From positions 1 through 32,241 of the forward strand of contig CANQUE010000024.1 in assembly GCA_947626905.1 (NCBI GenBank): a DNA stretch of 32,241 nucleotides, written 5' to 3'. A program made the position numbers and the translations under genes. This DNA is from an uncultured Oscillospiraceae bacterium (GTDB lineage: Bacteria; Bacillota; Clostridia; Oscillospirales; Oscillospiraceae). Under the pieces are notes generated by a model. The model did not search any database. It was not told where the DNA came from and was given only the letters and a program-made list of their open reading frames with translations. Below are positions 15,007 to 21,972 of the stretch, piece after piece; the first letter of the stretch is position 1, and each line of letters begins with the position of its first letter.

Positions 15007-17166
15007 ATGGTTTTTTCCGATCTGAATCAGGCCCAGCGGGAGGCGGTGACCGCCACGGAGGGATACGTGCGGGTCATCGCGGGGGCGGGCTCCGGAAAGA
15101 CCCGCGCGCTCACGCACCGGTTTGCCTATCTGGTCAACGATCTTGGCATCCTGCCGGAAAACATCCTGTGCGTCACCTTCACCAACAAGGCGGCCAATGA
15201 GATGCGCCAGCGCATCCATAACCTGACCGGGGACAGCGACGTGGGCTATATCAACACCTTCCACGGATTTTGCGTGTCCGTGCTCCAGGAGGACAGCTAT
15301 GCCGTGCAGTATCCCAAGAGCTTTCTGGTGCTGGACAACGCCGATATCGATCAGATGCTCCGCCTGATCTATGAAGAGCGGGGCCTGACGCTGCGGGATA
15401 TGACCTTCTCCGATGCCCGGGACATGATCGAGATCGAGAAGATGTGCAAGCGGCCGGACTACTACCTGGACATGATCGACATGGACCTGCAGACCTTGCG
15501 GGAAAAGTATGAGTCCGCCCGGTCGGCCAGGGACATCATTTTTTACGGGTATCTCTACCAGGAGAAAAAGTGCTTCGCCCTGGATTATAACGACCTGATC
15601 CAATTCACCCTGTACATATTCTCCCGCTGCGAGGACATACGCCTGAAGTGGCAGAAGCGTTTGGAATACATCATGGTGGACGAGTTTCAGGACATCGACC
15701 GGCCGCAGTATGAGCTGATGGAGGCGCTGTGCGGCTATCATAAAAACCTGTTCATCGTGGGGGACCCGGACCAGACCATCTACACCTGGCGAGGGGCGGA
15801 TGTGCGGTACCTGCTGGATTTTGACAGATCCCACCCCGGCACCAGAACGATCTTCATGATGGAGAATTACCGCTCCATGCCCCAGATCCTGGCGGCGGCC
15901 AACTCCCTGATCGACAAAAACCGGATGCGGATCAAGAAGGACCTGCTCCCCCGGCTCCCGGCGGGGGAGAGCGTGCTGTGCCACCACGGAAAGGCCGCCG
16001 AAGAGGAGGCGGAGTGGATGGCGGCGGAAATGCTCCGGCTCCATGAGGCAGGCGTCGGATTCAAGGATATGACCGTGCTGTACCGTGCCCACTATGTGAC
16101 CCGGACGGTAGAGGGGGTGCTTCAGAAAAGAAAGATCCCCTATGCCATATACAGCGGCGTGCCGTTCTTTGGCCGGGCGGAGATCAAGGATGCTCTCAGC
16201 TATCTGCGCATGATCGCCTACAAGGACGACCTGGCTTTCCGGAGAGTGGTGAATGTGCCGAAGCGGAACATGGGCCGCCGGCGGATGGAGTTTTTGGAGA
16301 AGACGGCGGAAAAGATGGGCTGCACCCTCTATGAGGCCCTGAGCCGGAGCCTGGAGGAGGACATCTTTAAGGGGACGAAGGCCGCCGCTTTCGTGAGCCT
16401 GGTGGAGTCCTATGCTGCGGGGTATGCCGGCCGGCCCGTTTCAGAGGTGCTCAGCGCCATCCTCAATGAGAGCGGCTATGAGCAGGCGCTGCGGACGGAG
16501 GGGAGCCAGCAGCGGCTGGACAATCTGGCGGAGCTGAAGCAGGCGGTGTATGAATACGAGACCGGCTGCGGGGAGGAAGCGGGATTGGAGCATTATCTCA
16601 GCCATGTGGCGCTGTTCACCAACGCCGACGGCGCGGAGCCCGGCGACAAGGTGAAGCTGATGACCGTCCACGCCGCCAAGGGGCTGGAGTTTCCCTATGT
16701 TTTCCTGTGCGGGATGAACGAGGGCGTGTTCCCGACCCGAAAGGTCAAGACCCTGCCGGGCATGGAGGAGGAGAGGCGGCTCGCGTTCGTGGCGATGACC
16801 CGGGCGGAGAAGCGGCTGTATCTCACGGAGGCGGAGGGCCGCGCCCTGGACGGGGCGCCCCGGTATCCCTCCCGGTTCGTTTTGGACATCGATCCCACGC
16901 TGCTCGAATATACCGCGCCGCCCCGGGAGGAGCTCATCGCCGAGGCCAGAGAGTATATCGGCGCCAGCCAGCGGCGGCTGCCCCAGAGCGAGGATATGCT
17001 CTTTCAGGCGGGGGATCGAGTGGTGCACGATATTCTGGGCCCCGGCACCGTGGAACAGGCGGACAGAGAAAAAGGCGCTTACCTGGTGCGCTTTGACGGC
17101 ATGGCCACGGCGCGGGCCATCTCCTTCCGGGCCAAGCTGCGGCGGGAAACGGCGGACCGGTCGTGA
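15007..17166 (+). CDS. UvrD/PcrA-type superfamily 1 ATP-dependent DNA helicase
   Basis: The 719-residue product carries the SF1A helicase motifs in order: LNQAQREAV (Q motif), AGAGSGKT Walker A (25-32), FTNKAANEM (Ia), MVDEFQDI (II), GDPDQTIYTWRGA (III), ENYRS (IV), TVHAAKGLEF (V) and VAMTRAEKRLY (VI). A C-terminal Tudor-like DRVVHDILGPGTV segment follows, as in PcrA, where it contacts RNA polymerase. The protein unwinds DNA 3'-5' in repair and in clearing replication-transcription conflicts. I chose ATG 15007 because it starts just before the Q motif and has AAAGGCGG upstream; ATG 14974 is an in-frame alternative with no better site. It is preceded by its own promoter and followed by dapF with a separate promoter. 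Confidence 0.9.
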   Translation: MVFSDLNQAQREAVTATEGYVRVIAGAGSGKTRALTHRFAYLVNDLGILPENILCVTFTNKAANEMRQRIHNLTGDSDVGYINTFHGFCVSVLQEDSYAVQYPKSFLVLDNADIDQMLRLIYEERGLTLRDMTFSDARDMIEIEKMCKRPDYYLDMIDMDLQTLREKYESARSARDIIFYGYLYQEKKCFALDYNDLIQFTLYIFSRCEDIRLKWQKRLEYIMVDEFQDIDRPQYELMEALCGYHKNLFIVGDPDQTIYTWRGADVRYLLDFDRSHPGTRTIFMMENYRSMPQILAAANSLIDKNRMRIKKDLLPRLPAGESVLCHHGKAAEEEAEWMAAEMLRLHEAGVGFKDMTVLYRAHYVTRTVEGVLQKRKIPYAIYSGVPFFGRAEIKDALSYLRMIAYKDDLAFRRVVNVPKRNMGRRRMEFLEKTAEKMGCTLYEALSRSLEEDIFKGTKAAAFVSLVESYAAGYAGRPVSEVLSAILNESGYEQALRTEGSQQRLDNLAELKQAVYEYETGCGEEAGLEHYLSHVALFTNADGAEPGDKVKLMTVHAAKGLEFPYVFLCGMNEGVFPTRKVKTLPGMEEERRLAFVAMTRAEKRLYLTEAEGRALDGAPRYPSRFVLDIDPTLLEYTAPPREELIAEAREYIGASQRRLPQSEDMLFQAGDRVVHDILGPGTVEQADREKGAYLVRFDGMATARAISFRAKLRRETADRS

Positions 17167-17197
17167 AGCGCCTGCCGGCGCGAAGGTGGCCTGGCGA

Positions 17198-17226
17198 TTG
17201 ACTTTTATCCGGTGCGAGGGTACAAT
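17198..17226 (+). promoter_or_regulatory. Promoter of dapF
   Basis: TTGACT (17198-17203) and TACAAT (17221-17226) are spaced by 17 bp. The predicted leader is about 41 nt and ends in AAAGGAG before the ATG. Confidence 0.65.
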
Positions 17227-17273
17227 TCGATGTGTGTGGATCGGCCGCGTCGGGCGGCGGAAAGGAGAGCGGC

Positions 17274-18107
17274 ATGGATTTTTGGAAGATGAACGGCGCC
17301 GGAAACGATTTTATCGTGATCAATGATATGGACCGGCGCATTCCCGATGAAAAGCTGGGAGAACTGGCCCGGCGGGTGTGCGAGCGCCATCTGTCTGTGG
17401 GAGCGGACGGCATGATGGTGGTGCGCCCGGCCCAGGACGGCGGAGATTACCGGATGGTGTTTTTCAATTCCGACGGTTCGGAGGGGGAGATGTGCGGCAA
17501 TGGGGCCCGCTGCATCTGCCGGTACGGATATGAAAACGGCCTGGCCGGGGAGATCCAGCGGGTGGAGACCCTGTCCGGCACGGTCACCGGCCGGCGGATC
17601 GACCGCCGGCAATACCGGGTGCGGCTCAACGACCCCAGCGTTTTCCGTCCGGACTATCCGATCGAGGTGGACGGCAGGGTATATCCCTGCGCCTATGTGG
17701 AGCTGGGGTCCCCCGGGCTGCCCCACGCGGCGGTGCCCTATGAGGACCTGGCCGGCGCCGATGAGAATGCGCTGCGGGCCCTGGGCCGGAAGATGCGCTA
17801 TCACCCGGCTTTTCCCAAGGGTGCCAACGTAAACTTTTATGAGATCCTGGGGCCGGACCATCTTTATGAACGGACCTATGAGCGGGGAGTGGAGGATTTC
17901 ACCTACGCCTGCGGCACGGGGACCGGTTCGGTGGTGGCGGTGCTGTCCCGGATGGGAAAGGTCAGCGGAAAGAACGTGCGGGTGGATATGACCGGCGGCA
18001 CGCTCAGCATCGACGTAACGGACACAGGCGATAAGATAACGGACATCTACCTCACCGGTCCGACCAACATCGTCTGCAGGGGCGTCCTCACCGACGAGGA
18101 ACTGTGA
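17274..18107 (+). CDS. dapF: Diaminopimelate epimerase DapF
   Basis: The 277-residue enzyme interconverts LL- and meso-diaminopimelate in lysine and peptidoglycan synthesis. Both catalytic cysteines are present: C74 in SEGEMCGNGARC and C213 in TYACGTGTGS. The N-terminal F-W-K-M-N-G-A-G-N-D-F signature and ADG motif are intact. The start ATG 17274 has AAAGGAG 7 bp upstream. The end overlaps a GTGA that could start the next gene. Confidence 0.95.
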   Translation: MDFWKMNGAGNDFIVINDMDRRIPDEKLGELARRVCERHLSVGADGMMVVRPAQDGGDYRMVFFNSDGSEGEMCGNGARCICRYGYENGLAGEIQRVETLSGTVTGRRIDRRQYRVRLNDPSVFRPDYPIEVDGRVYPCAYVELGSPGLPHAAVPYEDLAGADENALRALGRKMRYHPAFPKGANVNFYEILGPDHLYERTYERGVEDFTYACGTGTGSVVAVLSRMGKVSGKNVRVDMTGGTLSIDVTDTGDKITDIYLTGPTNIVCRGVLTDEEL

Positions 18108-18139
18108 GCTATTTTACCGCGAAGGAGCGAGCATGCGCG

Positions 18140-20020
18140 ATGAAAAAACAGGTCAAAAGCGGGGCAAAAAAGCTGCTGGCTTCCGCTCTTTCCCATGACT
18201 CAAAGAGCCGGAGGGTACTGTATAATGCCGCGCAGTTCGTAACAGATGCAGCCCATGCACAGATCGTGACCAAGATCGATGAAGTCACGGATATCTCCCG
18301 ACAGGACCCGGAACTTCTGTGTGAGCAGCTGGCACAATACGATCTTGTTTCGTTTGATGCGTTTGACACGCTGATACTGCGTGCGGTAGATGATCCCAAG
18401 TCAGTTTTTTCCCTGTGGGGAATGGAATATAAGGAAGTATACGGCCGTGCTGTCCGGCGGGAAGTTGAACAGGAACTGCGAGCAAACAGCGGCGGCAGGC
18501 CTGTTACTATGGCGGAAATATACCAGAAGATGGAACGCCGGTTCGGCATCCCATGGGAACAGGGCATGGAGCGCGAAATTGAATTGGAAATGCACTGCTG
18601 CATGCCGAATCCCTATATGAAGCAAATATACCAGGGCTTATTGGACAGGGGTATCAAACCGATCATCACCTCGGATATGTATCTGCCAAAAGAGGCGTTG
18701 GGGCGAATACTGGAAAAATGTGGATACAACGGATACGAGGATCTGTATGTTTCATCGGATTGTGGAAAAAAGAAAAGTGACGGCACCCTGTTTCGGCACA
18801 TTTCTGCGCTTCATCCGGAGAAAAAACGATGCGTGCATGTGGGGGACAGTCTGAACTCTGACGTTACCCAGGCGCAAAATGCCGGCTGGGACGCCGTATA
18901 TTACAAAAATGTCCGCTCTCAAGGCATCCGGCTGTTTTCAGATCAGATGTCCCCGCTGGTCGGCAGCTTTTATCGTGGCGTGACAGATGCATATCTGTTT
19001 AACGGCTTGAAGCGGCAGGGTTCCCTTTACGACATCGGTTTTCTCTATTTTGGCCTGCCTGTCTTTGGCTTCTGCCAATGGCTGCATGATCTGGCGGCAA
19101 ATCTGGACATCGATCTTATTCTCTTTGCCGCAAGAGATATGCACGTCGTCTATACGCTCTATACTGAGTTGTACGACACGCCCAGCGAATATTTGCCGAT
19201 CTCGAGGGCTGCGGTCTTTCGGCTGGGATTCCCGGACGGCATGGAGTCCCTTTTGGGGAATATGGCGTATACAAAAAATACCCCCCCCCGCAGCGTTCAA
19301 GCGTATTTTCATAGCCAGAACCTTGAGCTTTTGCTGCCGTGGCTGGAGAAAGAAGGCATTTCTCCGGACACGCTTCTGTCCCCTGAATCATTGCCATCCG
19401 TCCGAAAGATATTGCTGAACAATGAGAAAGAGATATGTGCAGCATTTGCTCATGAAAGGGAGGCGGCGATCGGATATTACAACCGGCTTTTGAAAGTCCA
19501 TGCGCCGGTTTCCCGTATTTTGTTCGTCGATCTGAACGGGCGCTGTACTTCCCTCAGGGGCGTGGAACAGATAATAGACCTGTGCGGGGAAAAAGCAGAG
19601 GTGTTTGGCGCGCTCATGTACAGCGGCAGTTCGCTCGTTGCAGAAAGAGTGCTGGAGGAAAGCCTGCATATTTGGATGTTTTCCTGTTTGCACAATGTCG
19701 ATCTGTTTCAGTATTACACTGAATCAGGCATATCGCTGTCAGTCAGTGCGGAAAAATGGGTATTTACCAATAAACAAGGTTCACTTCTGTCCTATACAGA
19801 CGGTCATGGCGGCCTTCTATATTCCGAGGAAGCGCCGCTGGCCAAGTATGTCGATCCTATGCAAAAGGGCATTTTGGATTCTGCCAGAGTCTTTTCTGAG
19901 AAAATCACCCTTCCCAGCGGAAAGAGCATGCGTTTACCGCCAAGAGATTGTTTTTATCCTATGATGCAGGGAATGCGGGTTTTACGGAGGCTTGCGGAGG
20001 AGCTAAAAACAGGATATTGA
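18140..20020 (+). CDS. HAD-superfamily hydrolase-like protein (COG5610-type)
   Basis: The 626-residue protein has an N-terminal HAD domain. Motif I is D73-A-F-D76-T, motif II is ITSDMYL, a K-K-S-D stretch gives motif III, and motif IV is VGDSLNSD. The long C-terminal half contains ILFAARDMH and is of unknown function. Proteins of this type often sit in capsule or surface-polysaccharide clusters. Here it stands alone. Its base composition (near 50 percent GC by eye, with many A/T-ending codons) differs clearly from the GC-rich neighbours, which suggests recent acquisition. The start is uncertain: ATG 18140 has AAGGAG 12 bp upstream, while GTG 18104 overlaps the dapF stop with GAGGAA just before it. 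The substrate is unknown. Confidence 0.75.
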   Translation: MKKQVKSGAKKLLASALSHDSKSRRVLYNAAQFVTDAAHAQIVTKIDEVTDISRQDPELLCEQLAQYDLVSFDAFDTLILRAVDDPKSVFSLWGMEYKEVYGRAVRREVEQELRANSGGRPVTMAEIYQKMERRFGIPWEQGMEREIELEMHCCMPNPYMKQIYQGLLDRGIKPIITSDMYLPKEALGRILEKCGYNGYEDLYVSSDCGKKKSDGTLFRHISALHPEKKRCVHVGDSLNSDVTQAQNAGWDAVYYKNVRSQGIRLFSDQMSPLVGSFYRGVTDAYLFNGLKRQGSLYDIGFLYFGLPVFGFCQWLHDLAANLDIDLILFAARDMHVVYTLYTELYDTPSEYLPISRAAVFRLGFPDGMESLLGNMAYTKNTPPRSVQAYFHSQNLELLLPWLEKEGISPDTLLSPESLPSVRKILLNNEKEICAAFAHEREAAIGYYNRLLKVHAPVSRILFVDLNGRCTSLRGVEQIIDLCGEKAEVFGALMYSGSSLVAERVLEESLHIWMFSCLHNVDLFQYYTESGISLSVSAEKWVFTNKQGSLLSYTDGHGGLLYSEEAPLAKYVDPMQKGILDSARVFSEKITLPSGKSMRLPPRDCFYPMMQGMRVLRRLAEELKTGY

Positions 20021-20078
20021 ACGGAGTTTTGTATACCCGCTTCCGGCGCAGATATGAAAATGCGCTGACACTTGTAAA

Positions 20079-20123
20079 GCATATAATAAAACGCCCTCTG
20101 TTGGAGAGCGTTTTATTATATGC
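20079..20123. terminator. Bidirectional terminator between convergent genes
   Basis: GCATATAATAAAACGC (20079-20094) and GCGTTTTATTATATGC (20108-20123) are perfect 16-bp inverted arms, with an inner TCT/AGA pairing. A-rich and T-rich tracts flank the GC core on both sides. It serves the HAD gene (plus) and the AlkZ-related gene (minus), whose last codon and stop lie inside the arm. Confidence 0.82.
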
Positions 20124-20802
20124 TCAAAAGCTTCAATAGCTGCTTTTCCGTGGCCTGGGGCAGGCGCTTTTGCAGCCAGTCCAGCATCCGCTCCAGGGAC
20201 TTTTCCGGGGCCCTGCCATAGGCGGCGGTGACGGCGTCGTAGCCGAAGATGCTCTCCGGCGCGGCGTACCGTGCGATGCCCCAGCCATAGGCGTTTCCGT
20301 GCCTGTCCACAGCGTAGTCAAAATCCGCAACGGTGAGATAGGTCTGCATCTGCAGCCTCGTGATGACGGTCTCAAAGCCCTTCTTGCCGTCCTTGCCGCC
20401 ATAGCCGCACAGCTTTTTTATCTGTCCGGTCTGGAGAGAGCCGTGACGTGTCACCGTGTCATAGAGCTCTTTGTCCTTATAGGAGGCCAGTTCGTCGTCG
20501 AATCGGGCGTCGAAATCATAGCCGTCCCGGCGCCAGTTGGCAAAATCGGCGAACCACTCCAAGCTTATGAACCCGGCTTTTTTCCGAAAGAATTTGCCGT
20601 AGGCACAGCTCCCCGTCCGGGCCACCGGACCCTTCCAGTCCCAGGGGCCCCAGCCCTCACCGCCGTCGCTGTCCCCAAACCACCACTCCGGCGGGGTATG
20701 CTCCTCGATGGAGAAGCCCTCGATCTCATTTTTGAAAAAGGGGAGAAATCCCCACTGCTGCACCAGCGCTTCCATGTCGCCGGCCGAACGGATCTCTGTC
20801 AT
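20116..20802 (-). CDS. AlkZ-related protein
   Basis: The 228-residue product matches the pattern of proteins annotated as AlkZ-related in clostridia: a W-rich N-terminal half (FSIEEHTPPEWWFGD, GPWDWKGPVAR, CAYGKFF) then SLEWFADFANWRRDGYDFDAR. A winged-helix-like segment (about 115-165) ends in TRLQMQTYL. AlkZ/YcaQ proteins are DNA glycosylases that unhook alkyl adducts and crosslinks. This protein is shorter, and I cannot place the catalytic Q-x-Q/D motif with confidence; QMQ at 151-153 lies in a helix that may be the wing recognition helix instead. I chose ATG 20802 because AAGGAG lies 8 bp upstream. It is divergent from dus. Confidence 0.65.
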   Translation of the reverse strand: MTEIRSAGDMEALVQQWGFLPFFKNEIEGFSIEEHTPPEWWFGDSDGGEGWGPWDWKGPVARTGSCAYGKFFRKKAGFISLEWFADFANWRRDGYDFDARFDDELASYKDKELYDTVTRHGSLQTGQIKKLCGYGGKDGKKGFETVITRLQMQTYLTVADFDYAVDRHGNAYGWGIARYAAPESIFGYDAVTAAYGRAPEKSLERMLDWLQKRLPQATEKQLLKLLSI

Positions 20803-20831
20803 AGGATTCACTCCTTACAACCGCTGTTATG

Positions 20832-20860
20832 AGCATACCACATCGCGGCCCCGGGCGCAA
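20832..20860 (-). promoter_or_regulatory. Promoter of the AlkZ-related gene
   Basis: On the minus strand, TTGCGC (20855-20860) and TATGCT (20832-20837) are spaced by 17 bp. The upstream extension again reads TATTGCGC. Confidence 0.6.
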
Positions 20861-20872
20861 TAGGTCCGCGTG

Positions 20873-20901
20873 TTGCGCCTGGGACAAGACTGTGATACAA
20901 T
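20873..20901 (+). promoter_or_regulatory. Promoter of the dihydrouridine synthase gene, predicting a leaderless mRNA
   Basis: TTGCGC (20873-20878) and TACAAT (20896-20901) are spaced by 17 bp. The -10 box ends 6 bp before the ATG at 20908, so the expected transcription start coincides with the start codon. Confidence 0.6.
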
Positions 20902-20907
20902 GCTGCC

Positions 20908-21876
20908 ATGAAGCTGTATTTTGCCCCTATGGAGGGCGTCACCGATCACATCTACCGCCGGATCCACCGGCGGTTTTATCCGGGGGTGGACAAGTATTTC
21001 ACCCCCTTTTTGAGCCCTACGCAAAACCATGTGTTTCCCCCGAGGGAGCTGCGCCAGGTTCTCCCGGAGAACAACGAGGACGTCCCTTTGGTGCCCCAGC
21101 TTTTGACGAAAAGGCCGGAGGACTTCCTCTGGGCGGCAAGGGTGCTGGCGGATATGGGGTATACGGAGGTCAATCTGAACGCCGGCTGTCCCTCCGGCAC
21201 GGTCACCGCCAAAGGGAAAGGCGCGGGTCTGTTGGCGGATACGGACGGATTGCGCCGGCTGCTGGATGGGATCTTCGCCGCGGCGCCTGTGGCGATCTCG
21301 GTAAAGACCCGGCTCGGCGTGAAGAGCGGGGAGGAATTTTCCGCCCTGCTCGCCGTGTTCGGCGACTATCCCATCGCGGAGCTGACGGTCCACGCCCGGA
21401 CGGCGGCCCAGCAGTATGCCGGCCGGCCGGATCTGGACTGCTTTTCCCAGGCGCTGAGCGCGCTCCCGTTTCCGGTGTGCTATAACGGCGATCTGCGCAC
21501 GGTGTCGGATATCCGTGAGGCGCGGGAACGATTTCCCGGACTGGAGGCGGCGATGATCGGCCGGGGCCTGGCCGCAGACCCGGCTCTGGCCGCCAGAGCA
21601 AAGGGAAATTCTCCCGACCGGGGAACGCTGCGGGCATTCACCGACGCGCTCTGGGAGGCATACTGCGCCGCCTTTGGGGGCCCGGCCAGCGCCATGAACC
21701 GGATGAAGGCGATCTGGGCGCTGATGCTGGACAGCTTTCAGGACGGGGATGCCTTCGGCAAGCGTTTGGGAAAGACCCGGAAATGGCCGGATTTTCTTGC
21801 CGTCACAAGGCGGGTGCTGGACCAGCTGGAGCCAAAGGACCCGGACCGGCCGGGCAGCTGGGGAAACGGGTGTTAA
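20908..21876 (+). CDS. tRNA-dihydrouridine synthase (Dus family)
   Basis: The 322-residue flavoenzyme reduces uridines to dihydrouridine in tRNA. Visible motifs are the N-terminal FMN-site pattern YFAPMEGVTD, the catalytic C94 in VNLNAGCPSGTVTAKGKGAGLL, SVKTRLGV, TVHARTAAQQYAG (the usual R-T motif), CYNGDL and MIGRGLAADP. The length is normal. No ribosome binding site is visible and the promoter ends immediately before the ATG. A later start would cut into the FMN-binding strand, so this ATG is well supported. The uvrA gene follows after 96 bp with its own promoter. Confidence 0.92.
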   Translation: MKLYFAPMEGVTDHIYRRIHRRFYPGVDKYFTPFLSPTQNHVFPPRELRQVLPENNEDVPLVPQLLTKRPEDFLWAARVLADMGYTEVNLNAGCPSGTVTAKGKGAGLLADTDGLRRLLDGIFAAAPVAISVKTRLGVKSGEEFSALLAVFGDYPIAELTVHARTAAQQYAGRPDLDCFSQALSALPFPVCYNGDLRTVSDIREARERFPGLEAAMIGRGLAADPALAARAKGNSPDRGTLRAFTDALWEAYCAAFGGPASAMNRMKAIWALMLDSFQDGDAFGKRLGKTRKWPDFLAVTRRVLDQLEPKDPDRPGSWGNGC

Positions 21877-21902
21877 CGGAGCATTAAATTTGCGATTTTG
21901 GA

Positions 21903-21932
21903 TTGTAATTTGCGTTTGGCATAGTGTATAAT
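21903..21932 (+). promoter_or_regulatory. Promoter of uvrA
   Basis: A perfect TATAAT (21927-21932) has TTGTAA (21903-21908) 18 bp upstream. The surrounding stretch is AT-rich. GAGGGA (21956-21961) is the likely ribosome binding site, with a long 11-nt spacing to ATG 21973. Confidence 0.55.
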
Positions 21933-21972
21933 AAATCGTTACAGACCATGCACGTGAGGGAACCAAAACCAT

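Noticed and set aside
18133-18198. A 21-codon frame from the ATG at 18133, well spaced from AAGGAG
   Set aside because: It has no recognisable product and lies in another frame of the HAD gene; the ribosome binding site more likely serves ATG 18140, although the 12-bp spacing is long.
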